Source: Allocoprococcus comes | GTDB lineage: Bacteria; Bacillota; Clostridia; Lachnospirales; Lachnospiraceae | Length of the DNA stretch: 64,000 nucleotides | Assembly (NCBI RefSeq): GCF_013300725.1 | Contig: NZ_JAAIMM010000003.1 | Location: 62,001-126,000 of the forward strand | Direction: 5' to 3' | Part shown: positions 17,636 to 25,506 of the stretch, one piece after another | Position numbering within the stretch: the stretch's first letter is position 1 | Layout of the letters: each line of letters opens with the position of its first letter | The notes under the pieces: model-generated | What the model was told of the DNA's origin: nothing | The model's input: only the letters and a program-made list of their open reading frames with translations | The model's database searches: none | Made by a program: the position numbers and the translations under genes

Positions 17636-19621
17636 TTACTCCATCTCATTCAAATGCTTTTTCAGCTCGATCAGCTTATCACGCAGCTCTGCTGCCGCCT
17701 CGAAATTCAGCTCTGCTGCCGCTTTCTTCATCTGCTTTTCCAGCTTCTTGATCAACTTCTCCAGCTCTGCCGCACTCATGGATTCCGGATCTTTTTCCAG
17801 CTTCATCTCTTCTGCTGCAACCTTCTTTGAAATACTGATCAGATCACGCACCGACTTCTTGATCGTCTGTGGCGTGATTCCATGTTCTTCATTGTATTTC
17901 ATCTGAATCTCACGACGGCGCATCGTCTCATCAATCGCCATCCGCATCGAATCCGTCATGTTATCCGCATACATGATAACATGCCCCTCTGCATTTCTCG
18001 CCGCACGGCCAATGGTCTGGATCAGTGAAGTTTCCGAACGCAGAAAACCTTCTTTGTCCGCATCCAGAATCGCTACCAGTGTGATCTCCGGAATATCCAG
18101 ACCTTCTCGAAGCAGGTTAATTCCAACCAGTACATCAAATACATCCAAACGCATATCCCGGATGATCTCTGTCCTTTCCAGAGTATCAATATCCGAATGT
18201 AAATATTTCACACGAATGCCAAGCTCCCGCATATAATCGGTCAGATCTTCCGCCATACGCTTTGTCAGCGTTGTGATCAGTACCTTATTCTTCTTCGCTG
18301 TTTCTTTATTTACCTCACTGATCAGATCATCAATCTGTCCTTCGATCGGACGCACTTCTACTTCCGGATCCAGAAGACCTGTCGGTCGGATTACCTGCTC
18401 TGCCCGCAGCAGTTCATGAGACTCCTCATACTCTCCCGGTGTCGCCGATACAAACAGTACCTGGTCAATCTTACTTTCAAATTCCCCAAAGCTGAGCGGT
18501 CTGTTATCCTTTGCCGACGGCAGACGGAATCCATAATCCACCAGTGTTGTCTTTCTCGACTGATCGCCGTGATACATGGCTCCAATCTGTGGAATCGTCT
18601 TATGCGACTCGTCGATCATGATCAGAAAATCATCCGGAAAATAGTCAATCAATGTACATGGCGGCTCCCCTGCTTTCTGCCCGGTCAGATGCCTCGAATA
18701 GTTTTCAATTCCGGAACAAAATCCTGTCTCTCGCATCATTTCTATATCAAAATTCGTTCTCTCAGAAATACGCTGTGCTTCCAGAAGCTTATCTTCCCCT
18801 TTAAAATAACGAATCTGCTGCTCCAGTTCTTCTTCAATCTCCCCGATGGCACGCTCCATATTCTCCTTGGACACTACATAATGAGATGCCGGGAAAATTG
18901 CCACATGCCCGATCACATTCAACACTTCACCGGTCAATGTATCAATCTCTGTTATTCTGTCTATCTCATCACCGAAAAATTCAACTCTGTATGCAATTTT
19001 TTCCGAATACGCCGGGAAAATCTCAACCACATCTCCTCGTACCCGGAACGTTCCACGCTTGAAATCCATATCATTGCGGTCATACTGGATCTCAACCAAC
19101 TTCTTCAGGACTTCATCCCTGTCTTTGATCATGCCCGGTCTAAGTGAAATCACCATCTCCTTGTAATCAATCGGCGAACCCAGTCCGTAAATGCAGGACA
19201 CACTTGCCACAATGATGACATCATTCCGCTCAGAAAGCGCTGCTGTCGCAGAGTGGCGGAGCTTGTCGATCTCATCGTTGATGGCAGAGTCCTTGGCAAT
19301 GTAAGTGTCGGATGACGGAACATAAGCTTCCGGCTGGTAGTAGTCGTAGTAGGAGACAAAATATTCCACTGCGTTATTCGGAAAGAACTCTTTGAATTCC
19401 CCATACAGCTGCGCTGCCAGTGTTTTATTGTGTGCAATAATTAATGTCGGTTTGTTCATCTGTTGAATAACATTCGCCATGGTAAATGTCTTACCAGATC
19501 CAGTAACGCCAAGCAACGTCTGACACTGGTTTCCTTCTTTGAAACCTTCGACCAGCTCTTTAATTGCCTGCGGCTGGTCTCCGGTTGGTTTATATTCTGA
19601 TACTAATTCAAAATGATCCAT
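17636..19621 (-). CDS. uvrB: UvrB, excinuclease ABC subunit B (661 aa)
   Basis: Helicase-like central subunit of excision repair. Walker [16 protein letters not shown] near residue 37; the beta-hairpin region is Tyr-rich ([20 protein letters not shown]), trimmed here to [10 protein letters not shown]; motif II is [13 protein letters not shown], motif [21 protein letters not shown]. The C-terminal UVR domain ([20 protein letters not shown], residues ~625-660) binds UvrC, which is not in the window. AGGAG precedes the ATG. Expected family length. Confidence 0.97.
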   Translation of the reverse strand: MDHFELVSEYKPTGDQPQAIKELVEGFKEGNQCQTLLGVTGSGKTFTMANVIQQMNKPTLIIAHNKTLAAQLYGEFKEFFPNNAVEYFVSYYDYYQPEAYVPSSDTYIAKDSAINDEIDKLRHSATAALSERNDVIIVASVSCIYGLGSPIDYKEMVISLRPGMIKDRDEVLKKLVEIQYDRNDMDFKRGTFRVRGDVVEIFPAYSEKIAYRVEFFGDEIDRITEIDTLTGEVLNVIGHVAIFPASHYVVSKENMERAIGEIEEELEQQIRYFKGEDKLLEAQRISERTNFDIEMMRETGFCSGIENYSRHLTGQKAGEPPCTLIDYFPDDFLIMIDESHKTIPQIGAMYHGDQSRKTTLVDYGFRLPSAKDNRPLSFGEFESKIDQVLFVSATPGEYEESHELLRAEQVIRPTGLLDPEVEVRPIEGQIDDLISEVNKETAKKNKVLITTLTKRMAEDLTDYMRELGIRVKYLHSDIDTLERTEIIRDMRLDVFDVLVGINLLREGLDIPEITLVAILDADKEGFLRSETSLIQTIGRAARNAEGHVIMYADNMTDSMRMAIDETMRRREIQMKYNEEHGITPQTIKKSVRDLISISKKVAAEEMKLEKDPESMSAAELEKLIKKLEKQMKKAAAELNFEAAAELRDKLIELKKHLNEME

Positions 19622-19664
19622 ATGATTTCTCCTGATTGAATCTAATTTATTTTGGAATGTAGTA

Positions 19665-19693
19665 ATATTATTTCTAGTATTGTTACTTGTCTA
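19665..19693 (-). promoter_or_regulatory. Likely promoter of uvrBA
   Basis: -35 TAGACA (19693-19688) and -10 TAATAT (19670-19665) with exactly 17 nt between, 44 nt before the uvrB start. No good LexA box (GAAC-N4-GTTC) was found between it and the gene. Confidence 0.5.
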
Positions 19694-19766
19694 GTATATC
19701 ATTCAATATAAAAAAAGTACAGAACAAAACCGAATGTTTGTTCTGTACTTTTTTATTTTCTAAATT
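19693..19766. repeat. Direct repeat copy A (hairpin, terminator-like), left flank of defence cassette
   Basis: Contains the perfect 13-bp inverted repeat AAAGTACAGAACA / TGTTCTGTACTTT (19714-19726, 19739-19751), T tracts on both sides, preceded by AGTATATCATTCA and followed by TTTTCTAAATT. A near-identical copy lies at 22678-22750. It would terminate the ariB-like gene on the minus strand. The 220 bp between uvrB and the ariB-like gene hold nothing else. Confidence 0.85.
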
Positions 19767-19840
19767 CCATTATTCTTCCAAATTTCTTCAATAATCCAAC
19801 CAATATTACATGTGATCTGCCTATGAATTTAATCCGTTTC

Positions 19841-20860
19841 TTATTTAATTAATTTAAAATTATAATCCGGAATCAATAATACACATGTACTCAATACCCA
19901 TATAAATCCTTTTTCAAAATTTCTGCTGACTTCATTTTGAACATTCAGTATCTCAGATAAATTTATCTGTTCAAATTGCTTTCTAAGCTCATTTTCATTT
20001 GCATCTTCCTTTTGAATTCTAGCTGCCTTGCGAATATTATGACATACAATCTCTTGTAAAACTTTTCTCATATACTCCCAATATGTCCGATTCTCACATG
20101 TATATCCGATTTTTGTAATCCAATCTTTTAATTGATATTTTAATGTCTTTTTCTTCTTCTCATCTCCTACAATACACAATATTTCTTCCAATTCTTTTTC
20201 TAACTCATTCGCAGAAAGCTTCAATATTGCATCACAACATCCATTTCTTTTTTCAACATCACTTACCCGATATCTATCTCCTGCAAGTAAATCATCAATT
20301 CTATGTGGCAACTCAACCGCCTTTTCAATAACACTTTCTGCCCTTACTAGGATTTTATACTTGTCTCCCGGCTGCAATGATACCAAAATTTTTCGATTTA
20401 TATACTCTTCATCTGGTATAGATTTTAAATGCAAATATGATTCAATCATTGGATAATTCAGATACAATTTCCCCATATCAGTCGAATCCGCAAAGCAATG
20501 CTGCATTTCTAAAATCTTTTCTTCAGAAAATGCCGGATCATGCCGTTCATAATCAAATACAAGAATAATATTGGTAAAATCATTTCTATAATAGATTGTC
20601 TCCGGATGTTCCTTTTTACTGATTACAAACGGTAAATCAACATCCATTTCATCTTTTGCCCAATCATTTCCGTATTCTTTTACAATATCCTCATATAACT
20701 TATAAATGTTCGTACCGTAAATCCATACATCATTTATATCAATGTTCATTTCTGGAAAACATTTAAAAATAAGCCAAAATAATTCATCCTTTTCATGTTT
20801 TCCTTCTACAACCAGTAAGCTCCGGCTACGCCGCCTTGTCTCTACTGCGTAATTATTCAT
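19841..20860 (-). CDS. PARIS-like effector: TOPRIM/DUF4435 protein, AriB-like (339 aa)
   Basis: The N-terminus has the TOPRIM acidic motif LLVVEGKHEKDELF (Glu near residue 20), and ~85 residues later the DxD-like ILVFDYERHDPAFSEE, as in OLD/RNase M5-type nucleases. The arrangement (TOPRIM first, helical C-terminus, ~340 residues, directly after an AAA ATPase) matches DUF4435 AriB of the PARIS anti-phage system, whose activated form is reported to cleave tRNA. The ATG at 20860 overlaps the ATPase stop by 8 nt and is preferred to the start at 20896. Hairpin repeat A is its terminator. Family membership is inferred from motifs and context; RloB- or OLD-type alternatives are possible. Confidence 0.75.
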   Translation of the reverse strand: MNNYAVETRRRSRSLLVVEGKHEKDELFWLIFKCFPEMNIDINDVWIYGTNIYKLYEDIVKEYGNDWAKDEMDVDLPFVISKKEHPETIYYRNDFTNIILVFDYERHDPAFSEEKILEMQHCFADSTDMGKLYLNYPMIESYLHLKSIPDEEYINRKILVSLQPGDKYKILVRAESVIEKAVELPHRIDDLLAGDRYRVSDVEKRNGCCDAILKLSANELEKELEEILCIVGDEKKKKTLKYQLKDWITKIGYTCENRTYWEYMRKVLQEIVCHNIRKAARIQKEDANENELRKQFEQINLSEILNVQNEVSRNFEKGFIWVLSTCVLLIPDYNFKLIK

Positions 20861-22004
20861 ATTTTTCAAACTCCCCACTGATATACATCTTTTCAAGATT
20901 GTGACCTTCTCTCAGCTCCCGTTGAGTCGCATTACAAAGAGCTGTTAATGTTCCCTTTCTTGATAAAATAAACAGGCAATCCGGTCTCATAATTCTATTT
21001 GTCATCAAGTTCGTATTATGCGATGTCATAATCATTTGGCATTTTGGATACTTCTGTTTAAAGAAACGAATCACATTTTCTGCCATTTCATAATGGTAAA
21101 ACGCATCAAATTCATCTAAATAGATCAAAGACGCATCCCATACTTTCGGAACCAGTCTCCGATATAACTCTGCTAATGCCAATGTACCACTTGATGCATT
21201 TTCATAAAATGGAACTAATTGTTCATGTGAAAAATACAGTTCTCTTTGTCCGTCTGGTAATTTTTTTAATACCAATTTACATTCAATACCCATTGCATTT
21301 AAAAAATCTTCAAAATCCTTCAGATGTTCCGGATTTTCCAGACTCTCATAAAAACCTTGATTCAGTCTTCCAAAGCGATACTGCATCCCATTTCCTACTG
21401 TAATCATCATCATTCTTCTAACATAATTCGATAACCGGATAAGAGCTGAATCATTTTTCAAAGCCACATTACTAATCAGCCATCTCAAAAATGGAAGTTT
21501 TGGTTCACTGATTTCATCATCTTCTCCAACTTCCAGAGATTGTAAATAGCGCTCTATATTGGCAGTTTCTGCATCAATATAATCTAAATTATCAAAATTG
21601 TATTCTCGCAAACCAAAATTACATTTAAAAATGCTTTTTCCATTTACGGATAATTCTTCTTCACGTAATTCCTGATTTGATAATCTCGAATATTTGTAAC
21701 TTAATTCTGTATCTTCAAATATGAATTCATATTGAAACATTGCTGCATCTTCTTTGGAATCCGCGTTGAGTAAAATTCCATTACTCGCATATCTTGTTCC
21801 GCCAAACATTGTTGAACCAATATCAAGAATTGCTCTTCCAAGGTTCGTCTTACCAGTCGCATTACATCCATAAATCAACATTTTGCCGATGATACCATCT
21901 GAAAGACAATCTGTATTAAACTGATAGCCTGCAATATTTTCAAAATCTATCGTAATTTCATCTTTAAAATTTTTGTAATTCTTTAACATGAATTTTTTAA
22001 GCAT
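20853..22004 (-). CDS. PARIS-like ATPase: AAA/ABC-type sensor, AriA-like (383 aa)
   Basis: SMC/ABC-like ATPase: N-terminal MLKKFMLKNYKNFKDEITID is the usual start of AAA_15/RecF-like proteins. Walker A is YGCNATGKTNLGRAI (residues ~45-59), Walker B SLIYLDEFDAFYHYE (~300), with signature-like SSGTLALAELYRRL upstream and His switch MTSHNTNLMTNR downstream. Coiled region between is short. In PARIS, AriA assembles into a scaffold that holds AriB until a phage anti-restriction protein is sensed; the pair here has the same order and coupling. A well-placed promoter lies upstream. The ribosome binding site GAGAGG is 12 nt from ATG, rather far. Confidence 0.78.
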   Translation of the reverse strand: MLKKFMLKNYKNFKDEITIDFENIAGYQFNTDCLSDGIIGKMLIYGCNATGKTNLGRAILDIGSTMFGGTRYASNGILLNADSKEDAAMFQYEFIFEDTELSYKYSRLSNQELREEELSVNGKSIFKCNFGLREYNFDNLDYIDAETANIERYLQSLEVGEDDEISEPKLPFLRWLISNVALKNDSALIRLSNYVRRMMMITVGNGMQYRFGRLNQGFYESLENPEHLKDFEDFLNAMGIECKLVLKKLPDGQRELYFSHEQLVPFYENASSGTLALAELYRRLVPKVWDASLIYLDEFDAFYHYEMAENVIRFFKQKYPKCQMIMTSHNTNLMTNRIMRPDCLFILSRKGTLTALCNATQRELREGHNLEKMYISGEFEKYE

Positions 22005-22054
22005 ATCTTATACCATCCTCTCAAAAAATTATTAACGTATAATTCTATGCTTAC

Positions 22055-22116
22055 AGTATAACCAATTTTCACTCTGTTCGCAACAACATGCCGTAAAAAA
22101 ATTACGGCATGTTGTG
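22055..22116 (-). promoter_or_regulatory. Promoter of the defence pair with a perfect hairpin against its -35
   Basis: -35 TTGCGA (22083-22078) and -10 TATACT (22060-22055), 17 nt apart. The perfect 14-bp inverted repeat ACAACATGCCGTAA / TTACGGCATGTTGT occupies 22083-22116 and touches the -35, with no U tract on the minus strand, so it is more likely an operator or structural element than a terminator. Confidence 0.6.
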
Positions 22117-22139
22117 ACATGGTTTCAATTTTTTATTTT

Positions 22140-22673
22140 TCATTTTACTTCTGGTTCTTGTTTTTGTATGAATTCTTGCACACTTGTAAGCAATATCGGA
22201 ATCAACACCACCATAATCATATGTGATATTATCATTTCTTGCACTGCCCAGTTTCTCGTAATAGATAAAATAGGATAAATATCTCCATATCCCGACGAAA
22301 AGAAAGACACAAAACTAAAATAAATATATTTTTCATTATTGGCACTACCCATATTATCTTCATTTAAAGCAATATTTAAATCTGGTTCTATAATGCCTAT
22401 TTTTCCGTTTTCATTTTGTATCATAATGTCTAACGGACACAATTTTTCTTTATCTTATTCATCATAATTCCCATTTACACTCCACGTTTTTCCATCAATT
22501 TTTTTCTCTATTTTCTTTCTATGTAAAGAGACATTTTCACCTTGCATTTCAAGTAAATTCATTTGAAACGCAAAATATACGTTATTATGATATGCCACAT
22601 ACAAATTAGCATATACACTAATTACAACCCCCACTATAATTACATATTCTAAACATACACATATTACAAATTT
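22140..22673 (-). pseudogene. Broken two-helix potassium-channel-like gene
   Basis: Reading the minus strand from 22673 gives a hydrophobic segment (LEYVIIVGVVISVYANLYV), a polar loop ending GKTWSVNGNYDE, then an in-frame TAA. The same frame continues DKEKLCPLDIMIQNENGK, a pore region with the selectivity-filter pattern FFSSGYGDIYPI, and a last helix (MIISHMIMVVLIPILLTSV). So a single ion-channel protein of ~175 residues is interrupted by one nonsense codon. Its 5' end has no start codon and is cut where repeat copy B begins (22678). Both lesions argue for a pseudogene. It sits inside the repeat-flanked cassette upstream of the AriA-like gene. Confidence 0.7.
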
Positions 22674-22677
22674 TTAC

Positions 22678-22750
22678 AGTATATCATTCAGAGTAAAAAA
22701 AGTACAGAACAGGCGAATGTTTGTTCTGTACTTTATACGTTTTCTATATT
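22678..22750. repeat. Direct repeat copy B, right flank of defence cassette
   Basis: Near-copy of 19693-19766: AGTATATCATTCA, then a hairpin with the same 13-bp arms (22699-22711, 22722-22734), the loop GGCGAATGTT instead of AAACCGAATGTT, and a shared end TTTTCTA-ATT. It lies just after the 44-codon gene and could terminate the MNT/HEPN operon. Confidence 0.85.
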
Positions 22751-22764
22751 ATTTATTCAAAAAA

Positions 22765-22899
22765 CTATTTCTGAATATTTTTCTTTTTTCCCTTTTCCAG
22801 CTCTGTATCTGGATTGAAGTCTTCTGATAGATATTTTGAATTTTCTTTAATTGATTTCACCAGTTCTCTGAATGCCGTTATCTTTTCATCCTCGTTCAT
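22765..22899 (-). CDS. Small charged protein downstream of HEPN (44 aa)
   Basis: ATG at 22899, one base after the HEPN stop codon, with AAAGGAATAC upstream; ends at TAG 22765 just before repeat B. The product is highly charged (starts MNEDEKITAFRELVKSIKEN, ends ELEKGKKKNIQK) and probably a single helix. Coupled spacing makes it a likely real third gene of the toxin-antitoxin operon, possibly an accessory or regulatory peptide. Family unknown. Confidence 0.5.
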   Translation of the reverse strand: MNEDEKITAFRELVKSIKENSKYLSEDFNPDTELEKGKKKNIQK

Positions 22900-22900
22900 T

Positions 22901-23290
22901 TCAGTATTCCTTTTGTTCTTCAAGCTGTTCCAGACAATATTTTTCTGCCAGAATTATAAATTCATCTGCAACTGAAATCTGCCGTTCTGATTCTTCTTTA
23001 CTTGCAATATAAAAATCATCATAATCGCTGGCATGGCGAATCTCTTCTGCCTGACCGATTTTCCTTCCCATTTCCCTTGGAAACACAGACGTCTTCACAT
23101 AATCCTTATTGAAGTTTGCCACAGCATCTTTATGTCTTTTATATGCTTTACCGCTGACAGCATGTACTGCATTAATTGCATGAAAGATGGAATAGTACGC
23201 TCTGTTATTAGCTCCTTTATAATCTTCAATAAAAAATAATGCTCTTGCTGATTTCAGATCATTTCGGGCTGTTTCCCGACGATATAACAC
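22901..23290 (-). CDS. HEPN-domain protein, toxin partner of MNT (129 aa)
   Basis: All-helical HEPN fold with the RX4-6H signature in NNRAYYSIFHAINAVHAV (Arg and His ~residues 29-36), as in HEPN/MNT pairs where HEPN is an RNase toxin. N-terminus RRETARNDLKSARALFFIED is typical of the family. No ATG is available: after the MNT stop codon the same frame runs nine codons to a GTG at 23290, chosen as start, with a purine-rich GGCGGG upstream. A TTG/ATG start is not present, so start certainty is limited. Known HEPN/MNT modules are neutralised by AMPylation of the HEPN by MNT. Confidence 0.88.
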   Translation of the reverse strand: MLYRRETARNDLKSARALFFIEDYKGANNRAYYSIFHAINAVHAVSGKAYKRHKDAVANFNKDYVKTSVFPREMGRKIGQAEEIRHASDYDDFYIASKEESERQISVADEFIILAEKYCLEQLEEQKEY

Positions 23291-23317
23291 CAGATCCCGC
23301 CTAGTACCGATTCCTGA

Positions 23318-23659
23318 TTATGCTGCTCCATACAAAACTACCCCTTCTTTATGGATATTGGAATAAAATGGATAGTTCACAATCCACTTGTTAAAATGTG
23401 CTTCACTTTTTGCAATAGGCTTTATGTCCGTGTCATGATCCATATTAAAGTCATAGGTCATGTACGAGAGCTGTTGTGCATATGCCTTTAATTCCAGATC
23501 TGATATATCCACCAGGATCATAATGTCTACATCAGAATCCGGGCGGAAGTCCCCCCTTGCATAAGAACCATAAAGGATTATCTGACGTACATGGGAACCA
23601 TAAATCTTCTTGACCGCTTCCACATACTGTTTAATTAAATCCTGCATAATCTTTGGCAT
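23318..23659 (-). CDS. MNT minimal nucleotidyltransferase, antitoxin (113 aa)
   Basis: Nucleotidyltransferase signature ILYGSYARGDFRPDSDVDIM (residues ~28-47): GSxxxG and DxD for metal and nucleotide binding. Partner of the HEPN protein; in characterised pairs (HepT/MntA) it adds AMP to a tyrosine of the HEPN toxin. Start ATG 23659 has GAGGTGATG 8 nt away. Its TAA is followed, in the same frame, by the HEPN reading frame. Confidence 0.9.
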   Translation of the reverse strand: MPKIMQDLIKQYVEAVKKIYGSHVRQIILYGSYARGDFRPDSDVDIMILVDISDLELKAYAQQLSYMTYDFNMDHDTDIKPIAKSEAHFNKWIVNYPFYSNIHKEGVVLYGAA

Positions 23660-23830
23660 ACATCATCACCTCATTTTCTGCTGATAATACTATAAATTTC
23701 TTGATTTTATTATAACCAGTTTACCCTCGTTTCTCAATCAATATTTTCCATGTAACAATGTTACTGCTTTCTTCGACGAATTTTGTTCACCGTTATGGTA
23801 TACATCTTGTTCTATATTTTTACTGAAATC

Positions 23831-23864
23831 AAAAAAAGCAGAGCCTGCTCCACTCAGACTCTGC
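23831..23864 (-). terminator. Terminator of the symporter-amidohydrolase operon
   Basis: Minus strand hairpin GCAGAG...CTCTGC (arms 23859-23864 and 23838-23843, with inner CTGAGTGGAGCAG pairing) followed by TTTTTTTG, 29 nt after the amidohydrolase stop. Confidence 0.8.
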
Positions 23865-23892
23865 CTCTCACTTTTTTCTTTTTATACTGCCG

Positions 23893-25503
23893 CTATTCTT
23901 CTACTTCTCTCTCATAAACGATCTCACCGCCAAGAACTGTCATATCCACTTTCGTGGCCTTAATCTCATCCGGGTCGATCTCATAGATATTCTTCTCGAG
24001 AACTACGAAGTCCGCATTTTTTCCCACTTCGATGGTTCCGTTTTCGTCTTCTGTATAGGAAGCGTAAGCTGCGTTTTTTGTAAAAAGCTTCACCGCTTCG
24101 TCTACGGATATTTTTTCGGATGGGATCCAGCCTTCCTGTGGCTGACCGCTGATATTTTTGCGGGTAACTGCAAAATAAATATTCTCCATTGCATCAAAGC
24201 TTACCACAGGAGCATCCGAGCCGCCGGACGTATGGATTCCCATATCCAGCATACTCTTCCATGCATACACCTTATCCATACGTTGTGCGCCGATGGCAGG
24301 TTCCACTGTGTTCATATCCAGATCGATAAATACCGGCTGGATATATGCCAGCAGATCCTGGTCTTTCATCCCCTGCAAAATACGCGGATTGGTGATCTGG
24401 CAATGCACGATACCATGTCTGCCCTTTTTGTTATCCTTCCGGTAAGGAGATTTCGCAGCTGCCTCAATGACCATATCCATGGCACGATCGCCTATACAGT
24501 GTACCGCCGCCTGCATCTGATGCCGGTCAAAAAAAGCAAACAGATCGTCAAGCTCATCCTGACTGAATGTGATGATCCCGGTATTTTCCGGCGAATCCTC
24601 GTAAGGCTCATTCATGGCCGCTGTTCTTGCACCAAGGGAACCATCCTGGATCAGCTTCATCGGTCCAACAGTAAAGTGATCTCCCCTCTGCCCGGTACGA
24701 TATCCTTCCTCGATAAAAGCCTTCGCATCCTCCGCCCGCTCAAAAAGGCACTGCTCATAATGGCGGATACTCAGCTCTCCTCTGGCATCCAGTGCCTTGT
24801 AGGAGGCCATGATCCGACGCCAGTTTTTTCCCGGAAGGGAGGCAAGATCATCGGACTGTACACCTGTAAATCCACATTCATTCAGCTTCTTCGCACTGTA
24901 TCTGATGTAGCCTTCCACTTCTTCCTGGGATGGTGCTTCCAATACGGAAGAATAAAACTGTACTGCATTCTCCTTCAGAAGTCCGGTATCCAGATCAACC
25001 TCCTTCTCAATCTCCGGAAACTCCGGGATTTTTTTCAGAAGCTCCAGACCACAGCTGTTGCACACAGCCACATGCCCGCAGACACGCACCATAATGATGG
25101 GGATTTCCGTTGAGAGTGCATCCAGCTCATCCTTATGCGGATAGCGCGGCTTATCAAAATGCTCCTCATTCCAGCCTCTGCAGTAGAGCCAGGTCAGCTT
25201 CTGACCTTTACTCTCCTCCAGTCTTTTTTTTGCTGCAGCAAGCATTTCCTCAACACTTGTGCAGTCAAACAGTTTCACAGATCTTTCCACAAATGCATAA
25301 TGCAACATATGCATATGTGTATCCACAAAACCGGGCAGCATCAGCCTTCCCTTAAGGTCAATCCGTTTTTTGCAGGAAAAAGCTTCCGCTTCTTTATCAG
25401 TTCCCACAAAAACGATCCGGCCATTTTCGATTCCCACAGCCTCTGCCACTTTTTCACTGTTATCCAGTGTTCTTATACATCCGTTAAAAAAAATCGTATC
25501 CAC
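23893..25503 (-). CDS. Metal-dependent amidohydrolase, YtcJ-like (536 aa)
   Basis: Amidohydrolase superfamily (Amidohydro_3). Metal motif GFVDTHMHMLHYA near residue 58, a later metal His in QAAVHCIGDRAMDM, and the terminal Asp in TSGGSDAPVVSFDAMEN; beta-sandwich segments enclose the barrel (N-terminal TIFFNGCIRTLD, C-terminal ADFVVLEKN). Start is GTG 25503, three bases after the stop of the Na+/alanine symporter, with GAGGAAA inside that gene. Substrate cannot be read from sequence; coupling to an AGCS symporter suggests hydrolysis of an N-acylated or amide-type amino acid derivative or use of the released amino acid. No signal peptide, so cytoplasmic. Confidence 0.9.
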   Translation of the reverse strand: MDTIFFNGCIRTLDNSEKVAEAVGIENGRIVFVGTDKEAEAFSCKKRIDLKGRLMLPGFVDTHMHMLHYAFVERSVKLFDCTSVEEMLAAAKKRLEESKGQKLTWLYCRGWNEEHFDKPRYPHKDELDALSTEIPIIMVRVCGHVAVCNSCGLELLKKIPEFPEIEKEVDLDTGLLKENAVQFYSSVLEAPSQEEVEGYIRYSAKKLNECGFTGVQSDDLASLPGKNWRRIMASYKALDARGELSIRHYEQCLFERAEDAKAFIEEGYRTGQRGDHFTVGPMKLIQDGSLGARTAAMNEPYEDSPENTGIITFSQDELDDLFAFFDRHQMQAAVHCIGDRAMDMVIEAAAKSPYRKDNKKGRHGIVHCQITNPRILQGMKDQDLLAYIQPVFIDLDMNTVEPAIGAQRMDKVYAWKSMLDMGIHTSGGSDAPVVSFDAMENIYFAVTRKNISGQPQEGWIPSEKISVDEAVKLFTKNAAYASYTEDENGTIEVGKNADFVVLEKNIYEIDPDEIKATKVDMTVLGGEIVYEREVEE

Positions 25504-25506
25504 TGT

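Noticed and set aside
18416-19147. 243-codon plus-strand open frame
   Set aside because: Antisense to uvrB, whose reading frame is fully conserved.
19731-19744. LexA-like sequence CGAATGTTTGTTCTG in repeat A near uvrB
   Set aside because: One arm is GAAT instead of GAAC, it lies upstream of the -35, and the same bases recur in copy B next to a toxin-antitoxin operon; better explained by the hairpin.
24232-25113. 293-codon plus-strand open frame
   Set aside because: Antisense shadow of the amidohydrolase; no ribosome binding site, Cys/His-rich random composition.
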